In this document: positions 14,693-27,200 of the stretch, one piece after another | Position numbering within the stretch: position 1 is the first letter of the stretch | Layout: each line of letters opens with the position of its first letter | DNA from: Trichoplax adhaerens | Lineage: Eukaryota; Placozoa; Uniplacotomia; Trichoplacea; Trichoplacidae | Assembly: GCF_000150275.1 (NCBI RefSeq) | Contig: NW_002060948.1 | Coordinates: forward strand, 135,066 to 199,065 | Direction: 5' to 3' | DNA length: 64,000 nt | The notes under the pieces: model-generated | Told to the model about the DNA's origin: nothing | Database searches by the model: none | Seen by the model: only the letters and a program-made list of their open reading frames with translations | Made by a program: the position numbers and the translations under genes

Positions 14693-15735
14693 GAATAGTC
14701 TCGTATGCCCTTACTCTGTTGCTTGATAGGTAAAATAAGTAGTCGTCGTTTTGTATAGCTGCTAACTATTTCATTAGTATTTGGAGAATGTAGCCAATGG
14801 GTTTGTGTACAGGTTACGCAGCTCTAACCCTAACCATCGTATTACTGCAAGAGAGAACATTTCATCTATTTTTGTTACTGATTTAGTTTATTATTAATAT
14901 GAATGCGATGTGATACAATTATTATACTAATATACTCGTACGTTAGTGTGCGTTCAATCTCACTGTCTTCCATTCGAGTTTACTAGGTAGATAAATAGAA
15001 TAAAGCTTTTAATTAAATCGGTACTATTTATAGGTATTGAGAAGACAGAGTTAATAACAAGGGTATAAATTAATCACCTTGTGGGATTATAGTGTCCTAT
15101 TTTGGTAAGGGTATAGTCTACAGTAATTATCGTTTCATAACCTTAATTCATAGTCTACGAGATACGAGAATTTATAGCAGTTTGATTGGAGCCGGGCATA
15201 GTACGAATTATCATGTTCCTAATCTAAACTAAAACGATAGTACAATATACACTATCTGAGATGTATAACCATCGTTAAGCTACAATCGACCTAGTGAATC
15301 ACTTACTAGTCACTAGTGATGGCAGTCCATGCACTAGTGCAGTCGATTCGTACAGCCGGATTCCCTGCCTAGGTAGTTTTATTTGAAAGTGCTGGAAGTT
15401 CCAGCCTTTCACCGAGCAGAGGATTTTACTCACAGTCATGAGCTCAAGTGGTAGAGATAGCCGTAAAGAAATTACCAATCATCTTTCCACTTTAATTTAA
15501 TCTGAAATTACTTTCGTATTCACTGTGCAGTAGTTCAGAAGACTGCATTTTGTTAATCCACTCTACTACAATCTAGGAGTGAGCAATCTGCCTGGCCATG
15601 TCAAGTTCGAGATAGTTGATTTTATTGGTAGTTGTACAACAGGATTAACTTCGATGGCAAGATAGCGTCGAAAATTTAAAGTGGCAATTTGTTAACACTC
15701 TTGTTCAAAATCTATATGTACAGGCTGAGTTATTG

Positions 15736-15762
15736 GGCTACATCTACATATAAGATGTAGCC
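15736..15762. repeat. Perfect 10-bp hairpin, 7-nt loop
   Basis: GGCTACATCT is followed by a 7-nt loop and then AGATGTAGCC, an exact inverted repeat. It lies in intergenic DNA with no adjacent gene element that would explain it. Confidence 0.6.
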
Positions 15763-15903
15763 TACTTTGGGCTTGATTTAGCTTACACAGTTTATTTTCC
15801 CTAGTGCCACCTAAGCTAATCGCGCTGTACTCATGATATTAAGCGCGTGATCTGGCCATCAGTAGCAAGGTGATAATTCAGTCGCTTTCTCCCGACATCG
15901 ATG

Positions 15904-16457
15904 AAATCGTGCACTTTCTCTATTGCATTTCTATCCATGAAGAAGTAACTTGGGTTATTTTATAGCCGAATTCTTCTTTACCGTTTAATCGTGCACTTTC
16001 TATTTATGAAGAAGTAACTTGGTTATTTTACAGCCAAATTCTTCTTTACCGTTTAATCGTGCACTTTCTCTATAGCATTTCTATCCATGAAGAAGTAACT
16101 TGATTATTTAACAGCCAAATTCTTCTATACCGTTTAATCTTGCTCTTTCTCTATAGTATTTCTATCCATGAAGAAGTAACTTGGAGATTTTACAGCCAAG
16201 TTCTTCTTTACCGTTTAATCGTGTACTTTCTATTTATGAAGAAGTAACTTGGTGGTTATACAGTTTAATCGTGTACTTTCTATTTATGAAGAAGTAACTT
16301 GGTGATTTTACAGCCAAGTTCTTCTTTACCGTTTAATCGTGTACTTTCTATTTATGAAGAAGTAACTTGGTGGTTATACAGTTTAATCGTGTACTTTCTA
16401 TTTATGAAGAAGTAACTTGGTGATTTTACAGCCAAATTCTTGTTTACTACCGTTTCA
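15904..16457. repeat. Minisatellite, about 8 units of 50-85 nt in three length forms
   Basis: The phrase GAAGAAGTAACTTGG recurs eight times, each time after AATCGTG(C/T)ACTTTC. A long unit carries an extra TCTATCCA-containing segment; a middle unit has TTTCTATTTATGAAG instead; a short unit also lacks the CAGCCAAATTCTTCTTTACC part. The last four units alternate short and middle forms, which implies duplication of a two-unit block. Non-coding. Confidence 0.9.
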
Positions 16458-16489
16458 TGTTTTGATCGACCTAAACTTGATGATGTTCT

Positions 16490-17280
16490 TACAAGATGAC
16501 GTCATCCGATGGAAATATGCAATTCTGCACGGCTGCTAGAATGAGTCATCATGCAAGCTCCATGCGCCAAGCCTGTAGTAATACGACGGAAACATCCTGT
16601 AGTGAAGTAGAGTATAGTATAAAAGCGAAGAATGGAATTTTTGGGTACTGCAAATCACCAGAAGTGAAGATTTGGTGTAGGAGTGATGTGACTAGTGCCA
16701 TACGGTACGCAAACTCAGTCATGCACAGTACATTGTACAGTAGTATACAGTGTACACCCACTAGTAACCGGCATTGGAGTACTGTAGAGTACTGTACAGT
16801 GTACACTGTATAGTACTGTATAGAATTACAGTATTTTACTGAGAGAGAGTGTCCTGTAAGGTAGGTGCAACGCCCAGTTTAAAGTGTACAGTACTAGTAA
16901 TCTCAATGGGTCCGTACCGGATCACTACTAGCAATCTCAACAATGGGTCCGTACCGGATCACCAAGTTGATGTCAAGCGCTCAACTGTACGTACCCCACA
17001 GGATGATGAGTGTACTGTATATTGGCGTCATTCATCACCGTCTGACCTAGTGCAAAACAACAAAACAACGGCTCACTCTCTTGGAGAGTGAAACTAGGGA
17101 CATTTCATGCTCTGACATCAGCAATTCACAGAGTCGTTTCACAAGATGGCGAAAAGTATCTAAGAAAGGAAGCAAGACGTTGCCACCAACTGCTGTTCGA
17201 AAATAGGAGAAGCTTGGTAAAAGCCAACTGCTAACACGATAGAAATCGACTGAGCCAGGGAAATCCATTCAGGATCAATC
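16490..17280. promoter_or_regulatory. GC-richer island with TACAGTGTACA palindromes upstream of KCTD3/SHKBP1
   Basis: Composition is clearly less AT-rich than its surroundings. Between 16720 and 16850 it has many overlapping copies of GTACAGT, ACAGTGTACA and GTACTGTA. A 30-odd nt phrase containing GGGTCCGTACCGGATCAC is duplicated side by side near 16893-16963. The island ends next to the ATG at 17293. A promoter or 5'-regulatory role is inferred from position and from a similar island upstream of ZIP9. Confidence 0.4.
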
Positions 17281-17292
17281 TATTTTGCGCAA

Positions 17293-20200
17293 ATGGAATC
17301 GGTTAGCTTTTCGCCTTATTCACTGTCAGTTGGAGATACCATTATCAAGCTCAACGTTGGTGGTAAAAGGTGATGTAGGATATTGTAGGCATGAATATAG
17401 AAACTGCATGGGGTAGCTATCGATTGCCAGAAAGCGAGCTATTACCTTGGTTAACCTTGATCAGCAGTAACGGTGATCAAAACTGTTTAATCCATATAGT
17501 AGTTCGCGTGTGATGACATGCAGAGCTAGCTTGAGGACAATCCTAGACGCGTACTGGTAATTGACGAGTAGAATAGTGGAAGCATAATTTATCCCTTTAC
17601 CAGTCAACAAGATCGCCTACAATCATCATCAAAATTTTACTGTACATCGTTACCATTACTATTTCCAGTTAATCTTATTGGTAACATGATATTATAATGT
17701 CTATGTAATACAGCAGTATCTGTCAAGATAAACTTCATGCCATTGGTACTGTCGTTCTGCTTGGGTCAGACATTACAACTTGATCACTTGACTTGAAAAC
17801 AAAACATTTTCCATGATACATTTAACGATCTTGATGATATGATGGTATTATAGCTCAATACCCATTTCTCAAGGATGATGTAATAACACTAGAGGAGAAA
17901 GTTCTTTACAACCACCAAAAGACTCTTCTTACACGTAGTTTGATTTCAACATCGGCAATGTCATTATCATTCAATCCCTATACCTTTTCTCAATGTCAGT
18001 ATTCTCTTTCTCTTATTTTATCCACAAGTCGCTGGTATACTGTACTAGAATAGAGTCAGTTCGCTGACTCGATCAAAAAGGTTATTGTTGCACACAGCTT
18101 CATGGAATATCCGTTTTCAATATCACTCATTGATAAAGCCTATACATCATCCCATGATTACGTCTATTTATAGTCCAGTCCTGGATTGACTAGATCAAAT
18201 GGTTGTTATTGCATGTAGTTTTACCGATATACGCCTTGCAGTACCTATTTTTCACTGATAATTCTGGTATTCTCGTACATAAAGCAATAGGTACTTTACA
18301 CTACGATTTGATTCACTAGATCAAAATTCTGTTATTACACCTGGTTTAACTTCTACTGAATATGGGAAATATTAGATGATCGCCACAATGTCCGTCATGC
18401 TTACTAATTTATGACTAAACTGCCTTCTTTAAACTTGTACAATAATCACGTACATCAGTTAGCTAATGATACCCTACTAAAATAAGAGCATGATAGACGG
18501 GTATGAATTCATTTTTCGAATGATATTGCCGAGCATACTCGTATTTCTCCTTCGTAAAACAGCTCGTCACATTAACCTGCAGCTTAAAAGTAGTTCTTGT
18601 TTACTCATGTTTTGACTTGCATATTGTTACTCAATCATTTCATTATCTAAGATTTAGTGATTGCCTAGTAGCACAATTTGTAGTAAAAAAATGTTACATT
18701 CAACAAGAAACTAATCTACCTACTTCTTTGGTTCGTGTAGACTCATAGGTTAGGTAGTCCGTGATTAACCCTACCTACGTATGATGTCATGATTCGAGTA
18801 AATGGATTTACATATCAAAGCTATACGAAAGTACAATATGGTAGTTTCATGGTCTTCTTTATCCTATTATATTTCGTTGCTAGATAATCTTCACATCCAA
18901 ATACTGTTCGTATACTGTAGTTACTCGATAGTGATTTTGTACGAGTATCACTACATGATACCAGTACAAATAAAGAAAGGATTATGGCTATCGAAAGCAT
19001 TTGTCATAAAGTTCAATAACAATCTGATTGTTTAACGTGATCTTTTTATAATGTTGTGAATATTCTGTATTCATAAAAATCATCAGTGGATTGAAAAATT
19101 ACGTAATTGAATTTAAGAATTATGACTCTACGTCCTATAGTGCTGAACATTAGCAATTAATCACTGCTATTATATCATTGATTGTATAGATTTCAGACCT
19201 CCAAGCAAACTCTAACGTGGATTCCGAATACTTTCTTTACATGGTTAGCAGGCTATGTAATTATGTACTCGTCTATATTAAATTAAGGATTCTTTCTATA
19301 TACATTTATAATTATGATTGGATTTGGTTATGGCAATGATATAGATGAGCATAGTAATAGCCAGTATAGATAGCATTATTACAAATTATGATTTGGCTAA
19401 CGTCATATCTTACTGTTCGATGGACTTTATTTCATGTAGTATACCAGCTACAGAATTGTTATTATAATTGTAACACAATCCGTTATGGCAAAATGCTTCT
19501 TTTGGAAGTAATATTGAGTTTTGGCTATGATTGAAATTGCAATTTCTCAGTAGTTTCTTGAATAAATTTTACGTACATCATAGCCTTCGGAAAGATGATA
19601 TTCATTTTATGACGTTACTATCAATATCGGCTGGTATCTTAATATTTCCAGCAAAGTCGTTCTGTAAGATACAGTTACAATCACTTTCCAAGAGTGTAAT
19701 AACCACCTAATCCTAAATGTTGTCTTTACATAATAAAAAAAGTTTGCTGGATGGTAGAATACCAACGCTGAAAGATGAAAATGGCGACGTAAGTTTAGTA
19801 CTATAAATCTATCTAAGTAAATACATATGCCTATGCTATTTTGAGATCCAATGCAACATTGATCGCGCTATTTATGATCAGATATTTATCGACCGTGATC
19901 CCGATGCATTTATACCAATATTAAATTATTTGAGGACGAAGGAAATTGATTTACGGTAAGGTATAAGAAAACCAGTAAAAGGAAATACTTATTTTTTAAA
20001 GCACTGAGTGTGTAATATACACGAATATGTAAAACTTATTATGGATATCTTGGAAGACTTTCTAATATCCCCATTTATGTTTGATAGTAATATTGGTCTA
20101 TCAACGGTAAAACATGAGGCGGAATTTTACGGCATCACGCCTTTAGGTAAGCCACATAACTGCTCTAATGATCTCATTCTAATGACAACAGATGAATATG

Positions 20201-23200
20201 ACTGCCACGCATAATAGCAATGAATTTTACAGTATTTTCAATTTTATTCATGATATTTTCATAGTGAGACAATTAACCTTGTGCGAAAACAAGTCCGACT
20301 CCGGTTGTGGAAGTTTGCATTTCAGCGCCTACTTGTCTTCACCAAGTAAAGCTTTTCCTTTGTAGCTAAAATAGATTGCATTGATTGATATTAAAAATAG
20401 TTGTCGTTCTCTGATAATTATTATTCTATTTTTGGCTGTTCACGATGTTTAATGGCTGTTTTTGTTATAATATATCTTTTAACATTTATAGCGCTCCCTA
20501 TACCCAAATCTCATAAATTTAGTAAGCAACGTTAAAAATTTTAATTTTGATGATAAGATTACATATATGTTATTAGCCCGAGTTACTTACATACTGTCGT
20601 CCATTTCATATGTAGTTGAAAGTTAATGATATTTACTAATCGAAAATACTGTCTATTGTGAATTGCGCACACGTTATTAATATAGATGATGCAAGTATGA
20701 AGCGTGTTTTATCAGTTACTGGACATTACAACTGGATTGCAGTTTCATTTGCTCACTGTATTTGCTGTTATAAGTAAGTATTTATTCGGGCGGTACTTAA
20801 GTGAATGCTATAATTCTATAAATTGAGATCTTGTCGAAAACGATATTTATTAGATTGACAGAAACATCAGGCTGGCAGCTAGGTTTTACTAGTCCTTATC
20901 TAGCAAATTTTGCTGAGAAAATGGCATTAAACGTTCGAGTCATTGGTGGATCCCTCGGAGATAAGATGATTGCGGTGGCTTCAGGTTAGATGATGTGCAT
21001 AGATATTTTTTATATACTGGTTATTGCGTATTATGATGGTATTACATTATCACTTTAAGCAATTTTATAATACTAGTAATATGCAGCATAATGAAATTAA
21101 AACTCTGATACGTACGGTATTATTTCATGTCCGTATAGGAAGCCAAATTCGTTTATGGAGCTTTGGTTCTATTCCTGTAACTCAAATAGGTATGGTGCAT
21201 ATTACCCCTTCGCATGAGTACTGCTGTCTGTTGTATGCTATGCCAAAGCTCCTGATTCATTAGTTATTATTCATTTATAATTAGGAACTTTTGAGCTATA
21301 TGTTAGCGTGGATGCATTGTTTTTCGTTGGTAGCCATCTTGTTGCAATAAGTCATACAGGGAAGATTGGTGTTTGGCATTCTACAAATCAACACTGGCAG
21401 GTATCATCTTGAGCTACTAACAACTCCAGTAGTTATTTTAGTAACGAAAGGTTGTTCATTTCAGAAACAAGATCTAATGCCTATAACTAGTTGGGATGCT
21501 GCAGCTGAATTTCTTTTGCTGGGTTGCAGAAACGGTTGTATTTATTATATAGGTATGATAATCCTACTTACAGCATTTCTAAGAATATCTTAATTCCTTA
21601 GTTGTAAATATATTTTAATGGGTATGTAATATTTAAATATACTTAATATTTACTTTTAAATACTTTGTGTATGACACTTCCGTAGATACTCAAAAATTTC
21701 CATTAAGAATGAAAGACAACGATCTTCTCGTTACCCAATTATATAAGGATCCTGAGAACCATGCGGTCACATCTTTAAGTGTTTACTTGACACCTAAAGG
21801 CAGTATGTTACATTAATGATATTTATGACAGTATGAAGTCATTGGCGTTGATTTATTCTTAGACATCTTTATAACTTATATCATTAATTATAGATTTTGG
21901 AGGTGGTGGTAGCGGTAACTGGATTGAAATTGCTTACGGTACGAGTTCCGGAATTGTTCGAGTTATTGTACAGCATCCTGAAACTGTTGGGCAAGGACCA
22001 CAACTGTTGCAGACATTTACTGTTCATCGGAATGCTATTACTAATGTTATGTTAAGTGAAAAAAATTTAATATCCGGTAAACGATCAATACATTAGTAAC
22101 AATCATCCTTTGCTACTAATCTTCTAGTAATGCTATGTAATATAACCTTGACTGATTACTTTCATTTATTGTAGTATGCACCGAGAAACATGTTCGCACA
22201 TGGACTGTAACTCGATTTCGTGGAATGATTTCTACTCAACCCGGATCAGTGCCGTTAGCGTCATACCGTGTCCTAACTTTATCGAATGTTCAAGAACCAT
22301 TCTATGGTTTGGAGGCAGGAAATCAAATTGGTAAAGAAATTAATATGATATAATAGGATTTGCAATGGTGAAATATTTACTGTCTGTAGTGGACTAATAT
22401 TCTTCTTAGTAATACTATTAAAATTAATATCAAAGGTCCATATGGTCATCGTGACGGCGAGCAAATCTTTATTCAAAAAGTTATACCGGAAATAAATTAT
22501 CTTTACGTTCGATTGGCTTCTACAGGGAAAAGGTAAAGTTAATAATAATCGTACAGATTTAACTTCGATAACAATGTGAATTGTTCTGTATCCTAGAATT
22601 CTTGTTGCATTGAGAGTTAAAAATATTTGTATTGTTAAAAATAGGGTTTGTAAAATACGCTCCGTAGATGGTTCAAATATCACATGCCACAGTGTACATG
22701 AATGCGAGGGAGTTGGTAGACTGAGTTCAAGGCTTCGAAAGTTCTTTTTTACTGGCCATGAAAATGGAAGTATTCAGGTTATTCTCACCAATGTTGCAAG
22801 TAGTTTTAAGCTAAATTACAGTATTTCTTGACTCTATAATCAACTCTTAATAGGTTTGGGATTTATCGACTGCACTTGATGATGCACAAAAGTTCTCTGA
22901 AAGTAAGCTTTTGAAGATTCTTGTCAAAATTATTTATGCATATCACTTAACGTATTTCTTTATTTAGCAAACGAAGCATCTGGTGATGGTGGTCCAAGTG
23001 AAAGTGAGTTACAAAAAATCTTGGAACAGTGCGATCTTGCAAGTCAGTCAGCACAATCAACTCCTATTTATGGTTCACTTGTCAGTCTCACAAATATCGC
23101 CTCTTCACCTGTACCTCGTCGGCTCAATTATAACCGTACTATATCTACAAGTCGTATTTCATTGACAACAGGTGATGCTAGAAGCAGTTGGCATCGTGTT

Positions 23201-23284
23201 CCTGACAACAACAAAAGACATGAACCTGTAGAGAATGAGGAGATTAGAGTTGGCTCTCCTAAAGCAGTAATTTCTGATTGTTGA
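17293..23284 (+). CDS. KCTD3/SHKBP1: KCTD3/SHKBP1-type BTB (T1) and WD40-like repeat protein
   Basis: Single orthologue of the vertebrate pair KCTD3 and SHKBP1. Exons: 17293-17369, 19190-19243, 19743-19788, 19882-19955, 20088-20146, 20265-20345, 20686-20773, 20854-20984, 21139-21189, 21285-21400, 21465-21552, 21686-21802, 21894-22076, 22175-22330, 22436-22532, 22645-22777, 22854-22902, 22968-23284; 638 residues, all phases matching. The N-terminal BTB/T1 fold is seen as [18 protein letters not shown] and then [20 protein letters not shown]. The WD40-like body contains [66 protein letters not shown] and [17 protein letters not shown], all close to human KCTD3. The Ser-rich C-terminal tail is shorter than in KCTD3. 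In vertebrates KCTD3 modulates HCN3 channels and SHKBP1 binds SH3KBP1; which role applies here is unknown. Convergent with GalNAc-transferase A. Confidence 0.95.
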
Positions 23285-24269
23285 TATGGATTCAATAATA
23301 AATGACCTTAAAGTTTTATATATCTATATTCATTTATAGTATGTTTTTTTGTTGTTTTAGTATGTTTATCTCGTGTTTCGATATCGTATCTTAATGGTTA
23401 GAGAGTTTTGTAGTACAGTAATTTTTGTGTGTATTCGCAAAATTTAATTCGGTATTGGTATTACTGAGTTCTATCGCCTGTAAATCTTTGTCGCGATCAA
23501 TCAACTCAGGATACGATATTAACGTGCCATTGTAAAGTACCGTTTTACAGAATCATAAATAACCATTTTATAAATGCTGTTGATCGATTGATTTGGACTA
23601 TATGTTAGTAATGACTAACACTACTGCTAAATTATTTTGATGAAATCAATAATGCTAAATTATGATATATCATATTGATTACTTTAGGTTGTACGAATTA
23701 ACTATTAAAGTGTTACTTAACTAATCTTAAAATTTGATATCAAATTCAAAACAGACATGCTCATTAAGTAATTATAAACATGCATATATATATATGAATA
23801 TTGTCCACATATAGTTACACCTGCAAACCCGATTTTTAAGTTTAGTAAGATTTATAATAATTTTTATCTCAAGCATAAAATGGTCTAAAATAACTATATT
23901 GTCAAACCTGCTAATAATATAATTCATATTACTAATAGATTATTTACAAAGTTTCATTGCGCTTAAAATTTCTATCGAATGATTCTTTTGTAACATAAAT
24001 TGAAATAACTTTTTCCGGCATTTTTATGGTCGCTTTGGCTAAAATTTGTGATAACATCACAATAATGCTATCGGTCGTAAATGTTCGTATATCACGACAG
24101 ATGAAGCTAAATAAAATACGCATCTATGTGAAACTGTTTTGCAACAATCTTACCGTTGTATGGTACTGTAATTTGTATGTCGTTATATATACACCCATTT
24201 CATTTGAAAGCGTACGTAATAATGTGTAAAAACAGTATTGTGACTGGATAGTGGTTTTATCATTTCCAA
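23285..24269. other. Convergent 3' intergenic region
   Basis: About 1 kb of AT-rich DNA between the stop codons of the KCTD3/SHKBP1 gene (+) and GalNAc-transferase A (-). An AATAAA at 23297-23302 is only 13 nt after the first stop, probably too close to be the used poly(A) signal. Nothing else was recognised. Confidence 0.6.
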
Positions 24270-27200
24270 TTATGATTCCTTCAATTGCCATATTTGCTTT
24301 TCATTATCGTCTTCGCAGGGATCAGCGACAATTTCTCCGCTTGACGAGATGGTTAAGCATCGTTGTATAAAGTTGTTTCTAATCTTATCTTTTGTCATGT
24401 CCCATGCCTATAATACCGTAGATAAGTAATCAATGTTAACATATATTAAACATGGTCCATGGTATAATGAAAACTAATATTATACCATGAGCTTTGCGTC
24501 CCCTTCACAAGGCATTAATGTTACAGGAATATGCTGGCCTTTGGTGTCACTCAAATATAAGCAAAGGTCCCTTTGTCTAATTTGCTTGAGATCGAGGCTA
24601 TATATCCATTCCTAAGTGTCAGTAAAGATAATTAGTCTACGGTAATAAGGACTCAAAATTACTTCAGTTACTACCTGATTTCCGCCGCCGCCATGGCAAG
24701 GGAAAGTTGAAACTCTATCGCCCGGCTTACCACCAATAGAGTCGAGGCATTTGCCCCCTTGGCGCAATTCGCCAAATTTATCATTTACGCCTTCAGGAAC
24801 ACTATTACATATTTATCAGTACTTTAATGACATGAAATATTTAAGAGTAAGAGTGTACATTAATATACACATGCTCCAGATTCTTACTTCAGTTCTGGGT
24901 AGACATTGCGCATATACCATTTAAATGATCTACACTTCAATTTCTCTCTTAATTTCAGGCGATCGCTAATACTAGTGTAGTAAAAATTATTAAAAAATTG
25001 TAAGAGTAAAATTTTTGCAGTCGGATAGTTATTTCCGCATACTCTCCATAAGGAACGCCCCTGGCTCCAGGTTCTCTTTTGTAATAAAATTTTGCATATC
25101 CATCCATCCATGCTTCCGCTGCTCTTCTGGTATTCCTGAGAACGGAATACGTAATATTACGATTGAATCAGTATACTACTATACTTGCTTGCTATCACAT
25201 GCAAGCAATCATTTATGTATTTACTTTGCAAATACGAAGCCACCACCCCCAGGGAAGGTATACGGATGCCGTTTGCGAAATACATGACCAACTCGGGAAC
25301 ATGGGACAATCTCAAGGCTTCCCCCACACATCCAAATACGTAAAGATATTTCTTTATTTGCGATCACCATGATATTGTCGTCAAGATTTATTTTGTGTAA
25401 AAGAATGGAACAAATAAGAACTCTTTTGCTACATCTTGTTATTGATACTGATAGTCTTACCAAGATTTTCTCCTCCCCAAACGTCCATTCCCATATCATA
25501 CTTTCCACTTTTTATGAACCAATTCTTACTGATAGAAAAGAGGCCTCCTGCAATCATTGGTGTTCTAAGTGTAATCATATAGTGGTTAGTGATTGCATAC
25601 GCGTATAGCAATGATCTTGCATTATTCTTAGTAGCGCTAATATCTTTACTTTATAGGTCGTGTCGGGTGAGCGGCCCGCTGTGATTGCTCTTCAGATGTC
25701 ATGCTGTCCCACTTAAAATTAAGATTCCATCCAAATCCTAGCATTTCCGAAACACAGCCAATTAATGATATTATTAGAAATCATCAGAGTTAATACATCA
25801 TTTCATATAATACGAACAATCTTTTTACCTCCTTTTAAATCTGCGGAGCTACCTATGTAATTAAACGTATCCATGTGGATAACATCGATTATAGGGCTAA
25901 CAACTATAGTTTCATTCTGTAAATGTAATACCGATGATAAATTTAGCGTGTTTATTACGAAGTAGGCGAAAATATCGTTTTATTTATATCGAACCTGTGC
26001 AACTCGACTTAATAGAGGTTCCAACCAACGTTCATTTACTTCGCAGTGGCTGTCTAAAAATGTTAACACATCGCCTTTTGCTAGATCAGCACCTCTCACC
26101 CTAGATCGAATTAACCCTGTAGAAATATGAATTCTTGAGTTTGTGCGTAAGGTATATTTTCGAATACAATTTCTATCGCAATAATTGCAGCAAAGACAAT
26201 AGGAGAAGAAATTATCGCTCCGTGCAAGTTGGAAGCTAGTCTATCGTAATGATATCATAATTATTCCTTTATTGCACTAACCTTCTCGTTTATTATTTCG
26301 CAAAGTCTTCACTTTCGGTAAGATTTTTAAGAGCCTGCCATCGTTTGCTAGATAATATTTATTTCAGTACTTTTGTTATAAAAATTTACTATTGTGCAAT
26401 AAACCATCACCATTGTTAGCATAGAGATTTTATATATGCAATAGTTTGTGAGCGTACCATTGTCACTAAAGTCGTCGACAAGAATAATTTCTTTTAATAG
26501 CTCGGATGGACTACGGTTTAGAACACTATCACCAAAGATGAATGGATATCGTATTAATAAAAACTCAATTAATCTTAGAATCAATATAAAGCATATCTCC
26601 TATAATAACGGTCAATTGAACAAAATTTGTCGGCCCCAAGTAATGTTATTTTAAGGCAGTACTTCGATTACACTACATACCTGCGAATTGTTCTAAGTAA
26701 AGCGGATCGAGCTTCATTATGAAATGTAATGATAACAGAGGTTGTGGGCAACTTGTGCTTGTATTCTAATGATCTGCAGCTGTTAAATTAATTATAAAGA
26801 AAGTATAATTACGTTATCAGCGCAAACATCGTAATTTTAATCTCTTTTAGTCACTGCTATCCTGTTCAGTAAAATTAACATAGATTGACAGTTTCCGTTT
26901 GATAAAGAAAATTAATTAAAAAAATAAGCACATGTCCTATGGAGAATAATACTTTAGAGATTTAAAAGAAAAATCCTTGAACGGCAAGAATATCAACAAT
27001 AAATATCGTTGCTTCGTGATTAAACTTTGGTTGTTAATTAATAGTCGACAAACACTCAAGTGTTTCGTATACGATTGTATGATTCCTCCTTGTCTTATTG
27101 CAGTACTTGGGAGTAGAACAAGTAGACCGTACAGTGACAGTTGAAGGAATAGTTTAACCTCTAAAACTTGCAATTTTTTAATTCGGTACTGCTAGCGACA

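Larger units (their letters stand above)
14607..17292. other. Intergenic region before the KCTD3/SHKBP1-type gene
   Basis: About 2.7 kb without a supportable gene. It holds, in order, a perfect hairpin (15736-15762), a minisatellite (15904-16457), and a GC-richer island with TACAGTGTACA-like palindromes and a short direct duplication (16490-17280) that abuts the next start codon. Open frames at 16496-17091 and on the opposite strand are made of the palindromic repeats and look non-coding. Confidence 0.7.

Noticed and set aside
14822-14836. Telomere-like CTAACCCTAACC
   Set aside because: Only two units in an internal intergenic region; chance is sufficient.
16496-17091. Open frames of 80-105 codons on both strands
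   Set aside because: Made largely of palindromic TACAGT repeats and a direct duplication, with no family resemblance or splice context.
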